A stretch of 64,000 nucleotides of DNA from Polynucleobacter sp. MG-5-Ahmo-C2 (GCF_018687735.1 NZ_CP061304.1:62001-126000), one strand, 5' to 3'; counted from the first letter of the stretch, positions 19,490 through 30,654 are shown. Numbers and translations: made by a program. Notes: a model not told the origin generated them from the letters alone.

Positions 19490-21826
19490 ATGGCCCTCCC
19501 ACCAAAAGATAAGCCGCCACAAAACCAGCGACCAGTCCGTCAGTTCGACAGAAGTCCACGGCATCCACGAGTAGGGCCTGGCTCACCTCGTAAATCTTCT
19601 AGCAATCCCTTAGTGAAGGCCATGCTAATTATTGGCGTGGCATTTGCCTTGGTAGTAATGCTTTTAATGGGTTATGCCTTTTTGGTAGCAAAACCGAACT
19701 TACCGAAAATTTCGGCATTAACAGACTACAACCCAAAAACACCACTCCGGATTTATACGGCAGATAAGGTATTGATTGGTGAGTTTGGCGAAGAGCGCCG
19801 TAAGGTTATTCCTTTGGACGAAATACCGCTTAGCATGCGCAATGCTGTTCTAGCTATTGAGGATGATCGCTTCTACTCTCATGGCGGAGTCGACTATGTA
19901 GGCATTTTGAGGGCCGCCCTGACTAATTTGCGTGGGCATTTATCTCAGGGTGCTTCAACCATCACCATGCAAGTAGCGCGAAACTTCTTTTTGAGCAATG
20001 AGAAAACTTTTAGTCGAAAAATCTATGAAGTGTTGTTGGCCTGGGAAATTGAGTCTCAGCTAACAAAAGACAAGATTCTTGAAATTTACATGAATCAAAT
20101 TTTCTTAGGGCAAAGGGCCTATGGCTTTTCAAGTGCAGCCCAGATTTATTTTGGTAAAGAATTAAAAGACATCACGATTGCTGAGTCTGCAATGTTGGCT
20201 GGCTTACCTAAGGCTCCCTCGGCATATAACCCTGTAAGCAATTTCCGTCGCGCCAAAATTCGTCAAGAATATATTTTGCAGCGCATGCGGGATCTAGGGT
20301 ACATTTCATCGGAAAACTATCAAAAAGCCATGGTTGAGGAGTTGCATATTCGCGGCCTTGGCAATGAATTTGCGGTGCGCGCGGATTTCCCAGCAGAAAT
20401 GGTGCGTCAGCTTTTGTTTACTCAATACGGTGAGGCCATTTACTCGCAAGGAATAGATGTTTACACAACAATCTTAAAAGCAGATCAAGATGCTGCCTAT
20501 AAGGCAGTCCGTCGCGGTATTTTTGAGTATGATCTGCGTCATGCTTATCGTGGTCCAGAGGGTTTTATCGACCTTCCTGAGGATCGGGTGAAGCGTCAGC
20601 GTGCCATTGATGAGGCTTTACTTGCTTACCCACAGTTGGATGATTTGCAATCAGGGGTTGTGCTGGATGTAAAGCCAAAAGAAATGCAAGTCATGATTGC
20701 TACGGGCGATACGATTACCTTGAAGGGTGAAGGTATGAAATTAGCATCGGCATCGATCACTGATAGCACCCAGCCTAAAAAACGCTTACGTCCAGGCGCT
20801 GTCGTGAGATTGCTTTTGGATGGTGGGGTTTGGAAGTTAGCACAATTGCCTCAAGTCGAAGCAGCTTTCGTCTCAATGAATGCAGAGACCGGCGCGATCT
20901 TGTCCTTGGTAGGTGGCTTTGACTTCCGTCGCAATCAATTCAATCACGTGACTCAAGCGCTGCGTCAGCCAGGCTCATCCTTTAAGCCTTTCATCTATGC
21001 AGCGGCAATTGAAAAAGGCTTTACGCCAAGCACCATGGTGAATGATGCGCCTTTATCGATTGGCAGCATGGAGACCGGAAGTCAAGCTTGGGAGCCAAAA
21101 AACTACGATGGTAAATATGAGGGCATGATGCGATTGCGCAATGCTTTGGCTAAATCGAAGAACTTAGTTTCTGTTCGCATTATTCGTGCGATTGGCCCTT
21201 CTTATGCACAAGAATATATTCAGCGTTTTGGCTTTGAGCCTGAAAAACACCCACCTTATTTGACAATGGCTTTGGGTGCAGGTTCGGTGACGCCATTGCA
21301 AATGGCGTCGGCCTATAGCGTATTTGCAAATGGTGGCTACCGCGTTGACCCCTTCTTGATCGATAAGATGGTTGACTCCAAAGGAACAGTTTTGTTCGAG
21401 GCAAAGCCTGCCCGTGTTGGTGACGGCGCCAATCGTGTTTTGGATGCCCGCACTGCTTTTGTAATGGACAGTATGTTGCAAGAGGTTACTAAGACAGGCA
21501 CTGCAGCATCTGCTAGAGCTAAGCTCAGTCGTAATGATATTGCCGGAAAGACTGGTACTACCAATGATTCACATGATGCTTGGTTTGCTGGATACAACCC
21601 AAAAGTAGTTGCGATCGCTTGGATTGGTTTTGATAAGCCGGCCAGCCTGGGTGATCGTGAGACTGGTGGCGGTCTTGCCTTGCCAATGTGGATATCCTAT
21701 ATGTCAGTAGCTCTGAGGGATGTGCCGCAGGAGTCCCGCGTGGTTCCAGAGGGTGTGACACAATCCGATGGAGACTGGTTTATTCCTGACTTTTCTCGTA
21801 GCGGTGGCCCACGCGAACTGCAATAG
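19490..21826 (+). CDS. mrcA: Penicillin-binding protein 1A
   Basis: A bifunctional class A PBP (778 residues). A basic Pro-rich cytosolic tail (1-42) is followed by one TM anchor (about 44-66). The GT51 glycosyltransferase domain (about 110-285) has EDDRF at 124-128 and GASTITMQVARN. An OB-like insert comes next, then the transpeptidase domain with SSFK (nucleophile S496, K499), SKN and KTGT (687-690). It polymerises and crosslinks peptidoglycan. Divergence from a pil-type locus matches the ponA position in other betaproteobacteria. Confidence 0.96.
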   Translation: MALPPKDKPPQNQRPVRQFDRSPRHPRVGPGSPRKSSSNPLVKAMLIIGVAFALVVMLLMGYAFLVAKPNLPKISALTDYNPKTPLRIYTADKVLIGEFGEERRKVIPLDEIPLSMRNAVLAIEDDRFYSHGGVDYVGILRAALTNLRGHLSQGASTITMQVARNFFLSNEKTFSRKIYEVLLAWEIESQLTKDKILEIYMNQIFLGQRAYGFSSAAQIYFGKELKDITIAESAMLAGLPKAPSAYNPVSNFRRAKIRQEYILQRMRDLGYISSENYQKAMVEELHIRGLGNEFAVRADFPAEMVRQLLFTQYGEAIYSQGIDVYTTILKADQDAAYKAVRRGIFEYDLRHAYRGPEGFIDLPEDRVKRQRAIDEALLAYPQLDDLQSGVVLDVKPKEMQVMIATGDTITLKGEGMKLASASITDSTQPKKRLRPGAVVRLLLDGGVWKLAQLPQVEAAFVSMNAETGAILSLVGGFDFRRNQFNHVTQALRQPGSSFKPFIYAAAIEKGFTPSTMVNDAPLSIGSMETGSQAWEPKNYDGKYEGMMRLRNALAKSKNLVSVRIIRAIGPSYAQEYIQRFGFEPEKHPPYLTMALGAGSVTPLQMASAYSVFANGGYRVDPFLIDKMVDSKGTVLFEAKPARVGDGANRVLDARTAFVMDSMLQEVTKTGTAASARAKLSRNDIAGKTGTTNDSHDAWFAGYNPKVVAIAWIGFDKPASLGDRETGGGLALPMWISYMSVALRDVPQESRVVPEGVTQSDGDWFIPDFSRSGGPRELQ

Positions 21827-21834
21827 TTCGTTTT
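21814..21834 (+). terminator. Terminator-like hairpin over the mrcA stop codon
   Basis: CGAACT (21814-21819) and AGTTCG (21825-21830) pair perfectly around GCAAT and are followed by TTTT (21831-21834). The mrcA stop TAG is inside the 3' arm. The stem is only 6 bp, so termination may be partial; it would separate mrcA from the transposase 5 nt downstream. Confidence 0.45.
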
Positions 21835-21838
21835 CAAC

Positions 21839-22543
21839 ATGGCTCGGCAAGCGCGCACTGTAATACCTGGCCAAGCAATGCATGTCATGGTGCGCGGCAA
21901 TAATCGAGAAACTCTTTTTTTTAACCCAGAAGATCGTCACATTTATTTGGAGTGGTTGCGAGAAGCGGCAAGACAATTTGCCTGTGCAGTCCATGCATTT
22001 GCCTTAATGCCTAACCATGTGCATTTGCTGATGACGCCACAATATGAAGATTCACTTGCTAAAACAATGCAATCTCTAGGTAGGCGCTATGCGCAGTACT
22101 TCAATCAACAACACCACCGGTCGGGAACAATTTGGGAGGGCCGCTATCGCTCTTCCTTGATTGACCCGGATTATTTTTTGCGTTGTATGCGCTACATTGA
22201 ACTGAACCCGGTGAGGGCTGGCTATGAATCAAGTCCTCAAAATTCAGGGTGGACTAGCTTTGCCACCCATATCGGCGGTAAGGCGGATCCATGGCTGGTG
22301 GATCATCAGGTTTTTTGGAAGCTCGGAAACACCCCTTTTGAGAGGCAAATGAAATGGGCAGAGTTTGTCAAGGATGGTGCACCTCACTGGGAAGACCGAC
22401 AGATCACCGAATCCTTGCTTCGATCTAAGCCTTGGGTAAGTGATATCTACGCAAACAAGCTTTTTAAGGAAAATCCAGATATTGCTAAAATTCGATACCG
22501 TGGACGCCCTAGAAAAATTAACTCAATAAATTCAATTACTTAG
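21839..22543 (+). CDS. REP-associated tyrosine transposase (RAYT, Y1/HUH family)
   Basis: A 234-residue single-copy Y1-type transposase-like protein. The HUH motif is MPNHVHLLM (H60, H62), the catalytic-tyrosine helix reads SLGRRYAQYFNQQ, and GTIWEGRYRSSLI and MRYIELNPVRAGY are RAYT hallmarks. RAYTs are domesticated relatives of IS200/IS605 TnpA that process REP-type palindromes; they are not flanked by IS ends. It lies 12 nt after mrcA and upstream of gltB, with an inverted repeat just downstream. Confidence 0.88.
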   Translation: MARQARTVIPGQAMHVMVRGNNRETLFFNPEDRHIYLEWLREAARQFACAVHAFALMPNHVHLLMTPQYEDSLAKTMQSLGRRYAQYFNQQHHRSGTIWEGRYRSSLIDPDYFLRCMRYIELNPVRAGYESSPQNSGWTSFATHIGGKADPWLVDHQVFWKLGNTPFERQMKWAEFVKDGAPHWEDRQITESLLRSKPWVSDIYANKLFKENPDIAKIRYRGRPRKINSINSIT

Positions 22544-22581
22544 ATTCTTTCTGCTGTGCCTCTGCTTGACTTCTGAATGAC

Positions 22582-22636
22582 TCTGTCCCTATTTAAATAA
22601 TTCATTTTGGTGCGGTTAGTTAAAAAATGGGACAGA
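22582..22636. repeat. TCTGTCCC/GGGACAGA inverted repeat behind the transposase
   Basis: TCTGTCCC at 22582-22589 is the exact reverse complement of GGGACAGA at 22629-22636. The 39-nt interior is AT-rich, so the pairing extends only imperfectly. The repeat lies 38 nt after the RAYT gene and upstream of gltB. It is a candidate substrate or remnant of the transposase; this link is inferred from position. Confidence 0.5.
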
Positions 22637-22651
22637 CACATTTTATTTCTA

Positions 22652-22680
22652 TTGCATCGGTATGGGTATTCACCTATATT
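22652..22680 (+). promoter_or_regulatory. Candidate sigma70 promoter of gltBD
   Basis: TTGCAT (22652-22657), a 17-nt spacer and TATATT (22675-22680) give a good sigma70 match. Transcription would start near 22687, leaving a leader of about 40 nt before the gltB ATG. It lies between the inverted repeat and gltB, so gltBD need not depend on read-through from mrcA or the transposase. Confidence 0.55.
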
Positions 22681-22726
22681 TGATCCTCCAAAAGTAATCA
22701 GGCCATTGATGCCACTCGGAAACACT

Positions 22727-25700
22727 ATGACTACACAATTTAATTCTGATCTTCGCCCAATTGCTCAAGGTCTATATGACCCCCGTAATGAGCATGATGC
22801 TTGCGGCGTAGGATTCGTAGCGCACATCAAGGGTAAGAAATCCCACGAGATTGTTGCTCAAGGCTTGCAGATTCTGGAGAACTTAGATCACCGGGGTGCG
22901 GTCGGTGCTGATCCGTTAATGGGTGATGGCGCTGGTATTTTGATACAGATTCCAGATACTTTGTATCGCGAGGAAATGGCAAAGCAAGGTGTGACATTAC
23001 CGCCGCTCGGTGAATATGGCGTCGGCATGATTTTCTTGCCAAAAGAGCATGCGTCCCGTTTAGCTTGCGAACAAGAATTAGAACGCACTGTACGTTTAGA
23101 AGGTCAGGTTGTTTTGGGTTGGAGAGATGTACCGGTTGACGTGAAATTGCCGATGTCTCCAACAGTGCAAATGACAGAGCCATTCATTCGTCAAATTTTT
23201 ATTGGCCGTGGCCGCGACATCATGACAACAGACGCTCTTGAGCGTAAGTTATATGTCATACGTAAAACGGCAAGCCATGCAATTCAGGATTTGCATTTGA
23301 AGCACGGTAAAGAATATTTCGTTGCTTCAATGTCTGCGAGAACCATTGTTTATAAGGGTTTGCTTTTAGCGAACCAAGTGGGCGCATATTACCAAGATCT
23401 ACAAGATAAGCGCACAGTATCAGCACTTGCATTAGTGCATCAACGGTTTTCTACCAATACTTTCCCTGCATGGGAATTGGCCCATCCATATCGCATGATT
23501 GCGCACAACGGCGAGATCAATACTGTTAAGGGTAACGTCAATTGGGTGAATGCACGAGAGGGAGCAATCAGCTCTCCAGTGCTAGGTGATGATTTGAAAA
23601 AATTGTGGCCACTCATTTATCCGGGTCAATCTGACACTGCTTGCTTCGATAACTGCTTAGAGTTGTTGGTGATGTCTGGCTATCCATTGGCACAAGCCAT
23701 GATGATGATGATTCCTGAGGCCTGGGAACAGCATGCGTTGATGGATGACAATCGCCGTGCTTTCTATGAATATCATGCGGCGATGATGGAGCCGTGGGAC
23801 GGTCCAGCAGCAATGGCCTTTACTGACGGTCGTCAAATTGGCGCAACCTTAGATCGAAATGGTTTACGTCCTGCGCGTTACTACGTAACTGATGATGACT
23901 TGGTCATCATGGGCTCAGAGGCTGGTGTATTGCCAATTCCTGAAAATAAAATTGTTCAGAAATGGCGTTTGCAGCCAGGCAAGATGTTTATGATCGACAT
24001 GGAACAAGGTCGCATCATTGATGATGTTGAGCTCAAGAATGCTGTATCAAAAGCGAAGCCTTATAAGAGTTGGATCGATGCAGTTCGCGTCAAGCTGGAT
24101 GAAGTTGATGCCAGCAAAGCGGACTTGATAGATGAAAAAACCACAATTCGTCCAGCGGCTAAATTATTAGATCGCCAACAGGCATTTGGCTACACCCAAG
24201 AGGACATCAAGTACCTCATGGCTCCAATGGCTATGAATGGCGAAGAAGCTATTGGTTCAATGGGTAACGATAGTCCCCTGGCTGTTCTCTCAAATAAAAA
24301 TAAGCCTCTTTATAACTACTTCAAGCAGTTATTTGCACAGGTCACCAATCCTCCGATTGATCCAATCCGCGAAAACATGGTGATGTCTTTGGTCTCCTTT
24401 ATCGGACCAAAGCCAAACTTGTTAGACACCAACAACATTAATCCTCCAATGCGCTTGGAAGTGAGTCAGCCAATTTTAGATTTTGATGACATCACGAAGA
24501 TTCGTCATATTGGTCACTACACCAACGGCAAGTTCCGCTCATACGAATTAGATATTTGCTACCCAGCAGCATGGGGTAAGGCTGGCATCGAAGCACGCTT
24601 GGCATCTTTGTGTGCAGAAGCGGCGGATGCAGTGCGCTCCTGCTACAACATTTTGATCGTCAGCGATCGTCAAGTGGATGAGAAACATGTTGCTATCCCA
24701 GCTTTATTGGCGACCTCTGCAATTCATCAACATTTGGTTGAAAAAGGATTACGTACTAGCGTAGGTCTCGTTGTTGAAACTGGTAGCGCACGTGAGACAC
24801 ATCACTTTGCACTCTTGGCAGGTTACGGCGCTGAAGCCATTCACCCATACCTCGCCATGGAAACTTTGACCGAAATGGCTAAAGGCTTGTCAGGTGATTT
24901 GTCTAGTGAGAAGGCCGTTAAGAATTTCATTAAGGCGGTTGGTAAAGGTTTGCAAAAGGTCATGTCCAAGATGGGCATCTCTACCTATATGTCTTATACC
25001 GGCTCTCAGATTTTTGAAGCAATTGGACTGAACCACGAAATCATTAATCAGTATTTCAAGGGCACCCCATCTAACGTAGGTGGTATTGGTGTATTTGAAG
25101 TGGCTGAAGAAGCTTTGCGTATGCATGCCGCCGCGTTTAGCAATGACCCGGTATTAACCAACATGCTTGATGCTGGTGGTGAGTATGCTTTCCGTATCCG
25201 TGGTGAGAACCATATGTGGACACCGGACACAATTGCGAAATTGCAGCATTCCACTCGCATTGGTGCAGAGAAGGGCTACCAGACCTATAAAGAGTACGCC
25301 AACATCATCAATGACCAAACTAAACGCCAAATGACTTTGCGTGGCTTGTTTGAGTTCAAGATTGATCCAGCAAAAGCAATTCCATTGGATGAAGTGGAGT
25401 CTGCAAAAGAAATCGTGAAACGTTTTGCTACGGGCGCAATGTCTTTGGGCTCAATTTCTACTGAAGCACATGCTACTTTGGCCATTGCAATGAACCGTAT
25501 TGGCGGTAAGTCCAATACTGGCGAGGGCGGCGAAGATCCAAACCGCTATGTGAATGAACTCAAAGGTATTCCAATCAAGAAGGGTGAAACCCTGGCAAGT
25601 GTTTTGGGTAGCGATGTTGTTGAGGCGAATATTCCATTATTGGATGGTGACTCCTTGCGTTCAAAAATTAAACAAGTTGCATCTGGTCGTTTTGGTGTAA

Positions 25701-27472
25701 CCACTGAATATTTGCGCTCTGCTGATCAAATTCAGATCAAGATGGCACAAGGTGCTAAGCCAGGTGAAGGCGGTCAATTGCCGGGCGGAAAAGTATCCGA
25801 TTACATTGGTAAATTGCGCTTCTCCGTGCCAGGAGTGGGTTTGATTTCTCCTCCTCCACACCACGATATTTACTCAATTGAAGATATTGCACAATTGATT
25901 CATGACCTAAAGAACGTCAATCCAAAAGCAGATGTATCTGTCAAGTTGGTATCTGAAGTTGGTGTTGGTACGGTTGCAGCTGGTGTTGCGAAGGCAAAAG
26001 CAGACCACGTTGTAATTGCTGGCCATGATGGCGGTACTGGCGCATCACCACTATCTTCTATTAAGCATGCTGGTTCACCATGGGAACTCGGTTTGGCTGA
26101 AACCCAACAAACCTTGGTTCTGAATGGTTTGCGTAGCCGCATTCGTGTGCAGGCTGACGGTCAAATGAAGACTGGTCGTGACGTTGTCATCGGCGCATTG
26201 TTAGGTGCAGACGAATTTGGTTTTGCAACTGCCCCATTAGTGGTTGAAGGTTGCATCATGATGCGCAAGTGTCATTTGAATACCTGCCCTGTAGGCGTTG
26301 CTACTCAAGACCCAGAACTGCGTAAGAAGTTTTCTGGCAAGCCAGAGCATGTTGTGAATTTCTTCTTCTTCATTGCTGAAGAGGCTCGAGAGATCATGGC
26401 GCAATTGGGTATTCGTAAGTTTGATGACTTGATCGGTCGCGTTGATTTGTTAGATACCCGCAAAGGCATTGAGAACTGGAAGGTTCATGGCTTGGATTTC
26501 AGCAAGATCTTTGCTGCGCCACAAGTAGCTGCAGAGGTGCCGCGGTATCAAGTATTGACACAAGAACACGGCTTGGCAAGTGCTCTCGACAATATCCTGA
26601 TTGAGAAGAGTGAGCCTGCTTTAGAGCGTGGCGAGAAAGTGTCATTCATCGTTCCAGTGAAGAACGTAAACCGCACTGTGGGTGCAATGCTCTCTGGCGA
26701 AGTGGCGCAGCGTTACGGTCATGCTGGCTTGCCTGACGACACTATCCATATTCAATTGAATGGCACTGCTGGCCAGAGCTTCGCGGCCTTCTTGGCGCGT
26801 GGCATCACTTTGGATTTGGTTGGTGATGGCAATGACTATGTTGGCAAGGGCTTATCTGGCGGACGCGTGATTGTCCGTGCTCCTCACGAGTTCCGTGGTG
26901 ATACAGCTCAGAACATCATTGTTGGCAATACTGTTTTATATGGTGCGATTGCTGGTGATGCCTTCTTTAATGGAGTTGCTGGCGAGCGTTTTGCAGTGCG
27001 TAATTCTGGAGCCACTACGGTTGTAGAAGGTACTGGAGACCACGGCTGTGAATACATGACAGGTGGAACTGTGGTTGTGCTCGGCTCAACTGGCCGTAAC
27101 TTTGCTGCTGGTATGAGCGGTGGCATCGCTTATGTATATGACGAAGATGGTATGTTCGATAAGCGCTGCAATACCAGCATGGCAAGCTTAGAGAAAGTAC
27201 TGCCTTCAGCAGAGCAAATTGCCAAGATGCCTCAGTCTGAGTGGCATGCCCCAGTTGATGTAAAAGATGGTGGCGAACGTTTAACAGACGAGCAAATTTT
27301 GAAGGGCTTAATCGAGCGTCATTTCCGTTACACCGGTTCAGAGCGTGCTAAAGCGCTATTAGCCGATTGGGAAAATGCCCGTGGCCGTTTTGTAAAAGTC
27401 CTCCCAACTGAGTACAAACGTGCTCTAGGTGAGTTATGGGATAAGGCACAAAATAAAGCTGTCGCCGCTTAA
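22727..27472 (+). CDS. gltB: Glutamate synthase, large (alpha) subunit
   Basis: The large subunit of NADPH-dependent GOGAT (1581 residues), which moves the glutamine amide to 2-oxoglutarate. After a 25-residue propeptide, Cys26 in HDACGVGF becomes the N-terminal nucleophile of the glutaminase domain. The FMN synthase domain has [28 protein letters not shown] and [17 protein letters not shown]. The 3Fe-4S cysteines are in [17 protein letters not shown]. The C-terminal GXGXG beta-helix follows ([17 protein letters not shown]). ATG 22727 is preferred over the open frame from 22607 because the conserved N-terminus begins here. Confidence 0.97.
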   Translation: MTTQFNSDLRPIAQGLYDPRNEHDACGVGFVAHIKGKKSHEIVAQGLQILENLDHRGAVGADPLMGDGAGILIQIPDTLYREEMAKQGVTLPPLGEYGVGMIFLPKEHASRLACEQELERTVRLEGQVVLGWRDVPVDVKLPMSPTVQMTEPFIRQIFIGRGRDIMTTDALERKLYVIRKTASHAIQDLHLKHGKEYFVASMSARTIVYKGLLLANQVGAYYQDLQDKRTVSALALVHQRFSTNTFPAWELAHPYRMIAHNGEINTVKGNVNWVNAREGAISSPVLGDDLKKLWPLIYPGQSDTACFDNCLELLVMSGYPLAQAMMMMIPEAWEQHALMDDNRRAFYEYHAAMMEPWDGPAAMAFTDGRQIGATLDRNGLRPARYYVTDDDLVIMGSEAGVLPIPENKIVQKWRLQPGKMFMIDMEQGRIIDDVELKNAVSKAKPYKSWIDAVRVKLDEVDASKADLIDEKTTIRPAAKLLDRQQAFGYTQEDIKYLMAPMAMNGEEAIGSMGNDSPLAVLSNKNKPLYNYFKQLFAQVTNPPIDPIRENMVMSLVSFIGPKPNLLDTNNINPPMRLEVSQPILDFDDITKIRHIGHYTNGKFRSYELDICYPAAWGKAGIEARLASLCAEAADAVRSCYNILIVSDRQVDEKHVAIPALLATSAIHQHLVEKGLRTSVGLVVETGSARETHHFALLAGYGAEAIHPYLAMETLTEMAKGLSGDLSSEKAVKNFIKAVGKGLQKVMSKMGISTYMSYTGSQIFEAIGLNHEIINQYFKGTPSNVGGIGVFEVAEEALRMHAAAFSNDPVLTNMLDAGGEYAFRIRGENHMWTPDTIAKLQHSTRIGAEKGYQTYKEYANIINDQTKRQMTLRGLFEFKIDPAKAIPLDEVESAKEIVKRFATGAMSLGSISTEAHATLAIAMNRIGGKSNTGEGGEDPNRYVNELKGIPIKKGETLASVLGSDVVEANIPLLDGDSLRSKIKQVASGRFGVTTEYLRSADQIQIKMAQGAKPGEGGQLPGGKVSDYIGKLRFSVPGVGLISPPPHHDIYSIEDIAQLIHDLKNVNPKADVSVKLVSEVGVGTVAAGVAKAKADHVVIAGHDGGTGASPLSSIKHAGSPWELGLAETQQTLVLNGLRSRIRVQADGQMKTGRDVVIGALLGADEFGFATAPLVVEGCIMMRKCHLNTCPVGVATQDPELRKKFSGKPEHVVNFFFFIAEEAREIMAQLGIRKFDDLIGRVDLLDTRKGIENWKVHGLDFSKIFAAPQVAAEVPRYQVLTQEHGLASALDNILIEKSEPALERGEKVSFIVPVKNVNRTVGAMLSGEVAQRYGHAGLPDDTIHIQLNGTAGQSFAAFLARGITLDLVGDGNDYVGKGLSGGRVIVRAPHEFRGDTAQNIIVGNTVLYGAIAGDAFFNGVAGERFAVRNSGATTVVEGTGDHGCEYMTGGTVVVLGSTGRNFAAGMSGGIAYVYDEDGMFDKRCNTSMASLEKVLPSAEQIAKMPQSEWHAPVDVKDGGERLTDEQILKGLIERHFRYTGSERAKALLADWENARGRFVKVLPTEYKRALGELWDKAQNKAVAA

Positions 27473-27510
27473 TTAATACGGATATTAAGAAAAGATACTA
27501 AGGATTAGAT

Positions 27511-28974
27511 ATGGGTAAGGTCACTGGTTTTATGGAGTTTGAGCGCGTCGATGAAACATACGAAGCGCCCGTTAAACGTCTCCACCATTACAAAGAGTTC
27601 GTTGCCGCATTAACTGATGAAGAAGCAAAAGTTCAGGGTGCTCGCTGTATGGATTGTGGCATTCCGTTCTGTAATAACGGCTGCCCGGTTAACAACATCA
27701 TTCCTGACTTCAACGATTTGGTATTTCATAACGACTGGAAGAATGCTTTAGATGTTTTGCAATCAACCAATAATTTCCCAGAGTTCACTGGTCGTATTTG
27801 TCCGGCGCCTTGCGAGGCTGCTTGCACCCTCGGTATTAACAATGATGCGGTTGGAATTAAATCCATAGAGCATGCGATTATTGATAAGGGCTGGGAGAAT
27901 GGTTGGGTTAAGCCTCAGCTATCCAAAACTAAGACCGGTAAAAAAATCGCTATCGTTGGTGGCGGCCCTGCAGGTATGGCAGCCGCTCAGCAATTGGCGC
28001 GTGTTGGTCATGATGTGACTGTATTTGAGAAGAATGACCGTGTTGGCGGTTTGCTTCGCTACGGTATTCCTGATTTCAAAATGGAAAAGTGGTTGATCGA
28101 TCGTCGCGTGGAACAAATGCAAGCTGAAGGCGTGAAATTTGAAACGGGTGTTTTTGTCGGCAAAGAAGCCATGGGCGCCGAAGTAAAAAATTACTCCACA
28201 AAAACCGTTTCGCCTGAGCAATTAATGAAGGATTTTGATGCGGTAGTCATTACCGGCGGCGCAGAGCAGCCACGCGATTTACCTGTTCCAGGTCGGGAGT
28301 TGGCGGGTGTGCACTATGCATTGGAGTTTTTGATTCCGCAAAATAAAGAGAATGCTGGCGACTTCAAAAATGAAATTCGTGCTTCTGATAAACATGTTGT
28401 AGTCATAGGTGGTGGCGACACTGGTTCAGATTGCGTTGGCACATCGAACCGCCATGGCGCTACAAAAATTACCCAGTTTGAATTGCTCCCACAGCCTCCG
28501 GAAGTGGAGAACAAGCCTTTGGTATGGCCTTATTGGCCAACAAAATTGCGCACTTCTTCTTCCCATGAAGAGGGCTGTGATCGTGACTGGTCGGTAGGCA
28601 CAAAGCGTTTTGAGGGTAAAAACGGCAAAGTAGAAAAGCTGATTGGTGTCCGTTTGGAATGGAAAGACGGCAAGATGGCTGAAGTTCCCAACTCTGAATT
28701 TGAGATCAAGGCAGATTTAGTACTGTTGGCAATGGGATTCGTATCTCCAGTGCAACAGGTTCTCAATGCTTTTGGTGTTGAAAAAGATGCCCGTGGTAAT
28801 GCCAAAGCTACAGTAGATGGCCAAAATGCTTACCAAACCAACATTCCAAAGGTGTTTGCAGCTGGTGATATGCGTCGCGGACAGTCTTTGGTGGTTTGGG
28901 CAATTCGTGAGGGGCGTCAATGTGCTCAGGCAGTAGATGAGTATTTAATGGGGTCATCTGTTTTACCCCGATAA
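27511..28974 (+). CDS. gltD: Glutamate synthase, small (beta) subunit
   Basis: The NADPH-oxidising subunit of GOGAT (487 residues), passing electrons through FAD and 4Fe-4S clusters to GltB. The N-terminal cysteine clusters are [17 protein letters not shown] and [12 protein letters not shown]. The FAD site is [20 protein letters not shown], the NADPH site [11 protein letters not shown], and [20 protein letters not shown] closes the FAD domain. It follows gltB by 38 nt and ends inside a perfect hairpin 10 nt before mlaF. Confidence 0.97.
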   Translation: MGKVTGFMEFERVDETYEAPVKRLHHYKEFVAALTDEEAKVQGARCMDCGIPFCNNGCPVNNIIPDFNDLVFHNDWKNALDVLQSTNNFPEFTGRICPAPCEAACTLGINNDAVGIKSIEHAIIDKGWENGWVKPQLSKTKTGKKIAIVGGGPAGMAAAQQLARVGHDVTVFEKNDRVGGLLRYGIPDFKMEKWLIDRRVEQMQAEGVKFETGVFVGKEAMGAEVKNYSTKTVSPEQLMKDFDAVVITGGAEQPRDLPVPGRELAGVHYALEFLIPQNKENAGDFKNEIRASDKHVVVIGGGDTGSDCVGTSNRHGATKITQFELLPQPPEVENKPLVWPYWPTKLRTSSSHEEGCDRDWSVGTKRFEGKNGKVEKLIGVRLEWKDGKMAEVPNSEFEIKADLVLLAMGFVSPVQQVLNAFGVEKDARGNAKATVDGQNAYQTNIPKVFAAGDMRRGQSLVVWAIREGRQCAQAVDEYLMGSSVLPR

Positions 28975-28982
28975 TATCGGGG
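28966..28982 (+). promoter_or_regulatory. Hairpin covering the gltD stop and the mlaF ribosome-binding site
   Basis: CCCCGAT (28966-28972) and ATCGGGG (28976-28982) form a perfect 7-bp stem with an AAT loop. The gltD stop TAA (28972-28974) is in the 5' arm and loop, and the only Shine-Dalgarno candidate for mlaF (CGGGGA, ending 2-3 nt before the ATG at 28985) is in the 3' arm. No T-tract follows, so it is not an ordinary terminator. Translational coupling is the simplest reading. Confidence 0.6.
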
Positions 28983-28984
28983 AT

Positions 28985-29836
28985 ATGAACACTGTCTACC
29001 TAAACTCTTTGGATCCAAGCACGCAATCAGTAGGCGAAGTTGTCGTTTCTATTCAGGATGTGGACTTTTCCTATGCGCCAGGTGAGCGACAGATTTTGTC
29101 GGGCCTCAATATGGAGTTTCGTCGCGGCCAAGTAGTCGCGGTCATGGGAGGATCAGGCTGCGGAAAAACTACTATTCTGCGTTTAATCGGCGGTCAATTT
29201 ACTGCTCAATCTGGCCAAGTATTGTTTGAAGGTAAAGATATTGGCAAGATGAATAGCGATCAATTAATGGCTGCTCGCCGCCGCATGGGCATGCTATTTC
29301 AGTTTGGCGCATTATTTACCGATCTCAGTGTTTTTGAAAATGTCGCCTTTCCTTTGCGTGAGCACACCGATCTAAGCGAAGCCCTTTTGCGCTCCTTAGT
29401 ATTGATGAAGTTAAATGCAGTCGGGTTGCGCGGCGCCCGTGATTTAATGCCATCACAAATTTCTGGTGGCATGGCGAGACGTGTTGCACTTGCGCGCGCC
29501 ATCGCTTTAGATCCTCCGCTCATCATGTATGACGAGCCCTTTGCAGGCTTAGATCCAATTTCCCTGGGAATTACCGCACGCTTGATACGGGATCTTAATA
29601 ACGCCCTGGGAGCCACGAGTTTACTGGTTACCCACGATGTTGAAGAAACTTTTGAAATTGCTGACTATGTGTATTTTATTGCGAATGGCCGCATTGGTGC
29701 GCAAGGTACGCCGGATGAATTAAGTCGCTCTACAGATCCATTTGTGAGGCAGTTTTTGGATGCAGCACCTGATGGTCCCGTACCCTTCCATTATCCAGGC
29801 CAAAGCTTGGCAGAAGATTTTGGGGTCAGCGTTTAA
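28985..29836 (+). CDS. mlaF: Phospholipid ABC transporter ATPase MlaF
   Basis: A 283-residue ABC ATPase of the Mla system, which moves phospholipids between the outer and inner membranes and keeps the outer leaflet asymmetric. Walker A is GGSGCGKTT (55-63), the signature ISGGMARRVALARA, and Walker B IMYDEPFAGLDP. Compared with E. coli MlaF it has a short extra N-terminus (about 20 residues). Its stop overlaps the mlaE ATG by one base. Confidence 0.94.
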   Translation: MNTVYLNSLDPSTQSVGEVVVSIQDVDFSYAPGERQILSGLNMEFRRGQVVAVMGGSGCGKTTILRLIGGQFTAQSGQVLFEGKDIGKMNSDQLMAARRRMGMLFQFGALFTDLSVFENVAFPLREHTDLSEALLRSLVLMKLNAVGLRGARDLMPSQISGGMARRVALARAIALDPPLIMYDEPFAGLDPISLGITARLIRDLNNALGATSLLVTHDVEETFEIADYVYFIANGRIGAQGTPDELSRSTDPFVRQFLDAAPDGPVPFHYPGQSLAEDFGVSV

Positions 29837-30633
29837 TGGTTGCCCTTCATAAAATTCTCGATTTATTCGGTGACCTTGGATTTTTTGTTCGCCGTAACTT
29901 AAGTAGCCTTGGTCTTGCAGCGAGAATGTTTGTAGCAGTGATTTTGCGTTCGGGATTTTTGCTCAAAAGACCTCGGTTAGTCGTAGATCAAATCCTATTT
30001 GTTGGTAATCACTCTTTTGTGATCATTGCGGTTTCCGGTTTATTTGTGGGATTCGTGCTGGGATTGCAGGGTTACTACACCTTAAATCGGTATGGCTCAG
30101 AGCAGGCATTGGGTTTATTGGTGGCACTTTCCTTGACTCGTGAATTAGGCCCAGTGATTACTGCTCTATTGTTTGCTGGTCGTGCTGGGACTTCATTGAC
30201 CGCAGAAATTGGTTTGATGAAGGCTGGCGAACAGCTCAGTGCAATGGAAATGATGGCGGTTGACCCATTGGGTCGGGTGATTGCCCCTCGGCTTTGGGCT
30301 GGCATTATTTCCATGCCAATTTTGGCAACGATTTTTACCGCGGTAGGCGTGATGGGGGGCTATTTTGTTGGCGTCCCCTTGATTGGCGTTGATTCTGGGG
30401 CCTTTTGGTCTCAGATGCAGGGTGGAGTAGACCTCTTTTCAGATATTGGCAATGGCCTAATCAAAAGCATGGTCTTTGGTGTAGCAGTGACCTTTATTGC
30501 CCTTTATCAAGGCTATGAAGCGAAGCCTACGCCTGAGGGCGTATCACAAGCCACCACTCGGACGGTGGTGATTTCCTCTTTATCGGTTTTAGCATTGGAT
30601 TTCCTGCTAACCGCAATGATGTTCTCGAACTAG
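29836..30633 (+). CDS. mlaE: Phospholipid ABC transporter permease MlaE
   Basis: The membrane permease of the Mla complex (265 residues, about five to six TM segments). The family signature ELGPVITALLFAGRAGTSLTAEIGLMKAGEQ is clear near residues 98-128; RVIAPRLWAGIISMP follows. It overlaps mlaF by one base and is followed 21 nt later by mlaD. Confidence 0.95.
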   Translation: MVALHKILDLFGDLGFFVRRNLSSLGLAARMFVAVILRSGFLLKRPRLVVDQILFVGNHSFVIIAVSGLFVGFVLGLQGYYTLNRYGSEQALGLLVALSLTRELGPVITALLFAGRAGTSLTAEIGLMKAGEQLSAMEMMAVDPLGRVIAPRLWAGIISMPILATIFTAVGVMGGYFVGVPLIGVDSGAFWSQMQGGVDLFSDIGNGLIKSMVFGVAVTFIALYQGYEAKPTPEGVSQATTRTVVISSLSVLALDFLLTAMMFSN

Positions 30634-30654
30634 AAAGAATAAACTGGGGCTCTT

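Noticed and set aside
21839..22543. The RAYT gene as part of a complete insertion sequence
   Set aside because: No terminal repeats or target duplication flank it, and RAYT genes are normally single and not autonomous IS elements.
22607..22726. A 40-residue N-terminal extension of GltB
   Set aside because: It overlaps the candidate promoter and repeat region, and the conserved propeptide and Cys26 place the start at 22727.
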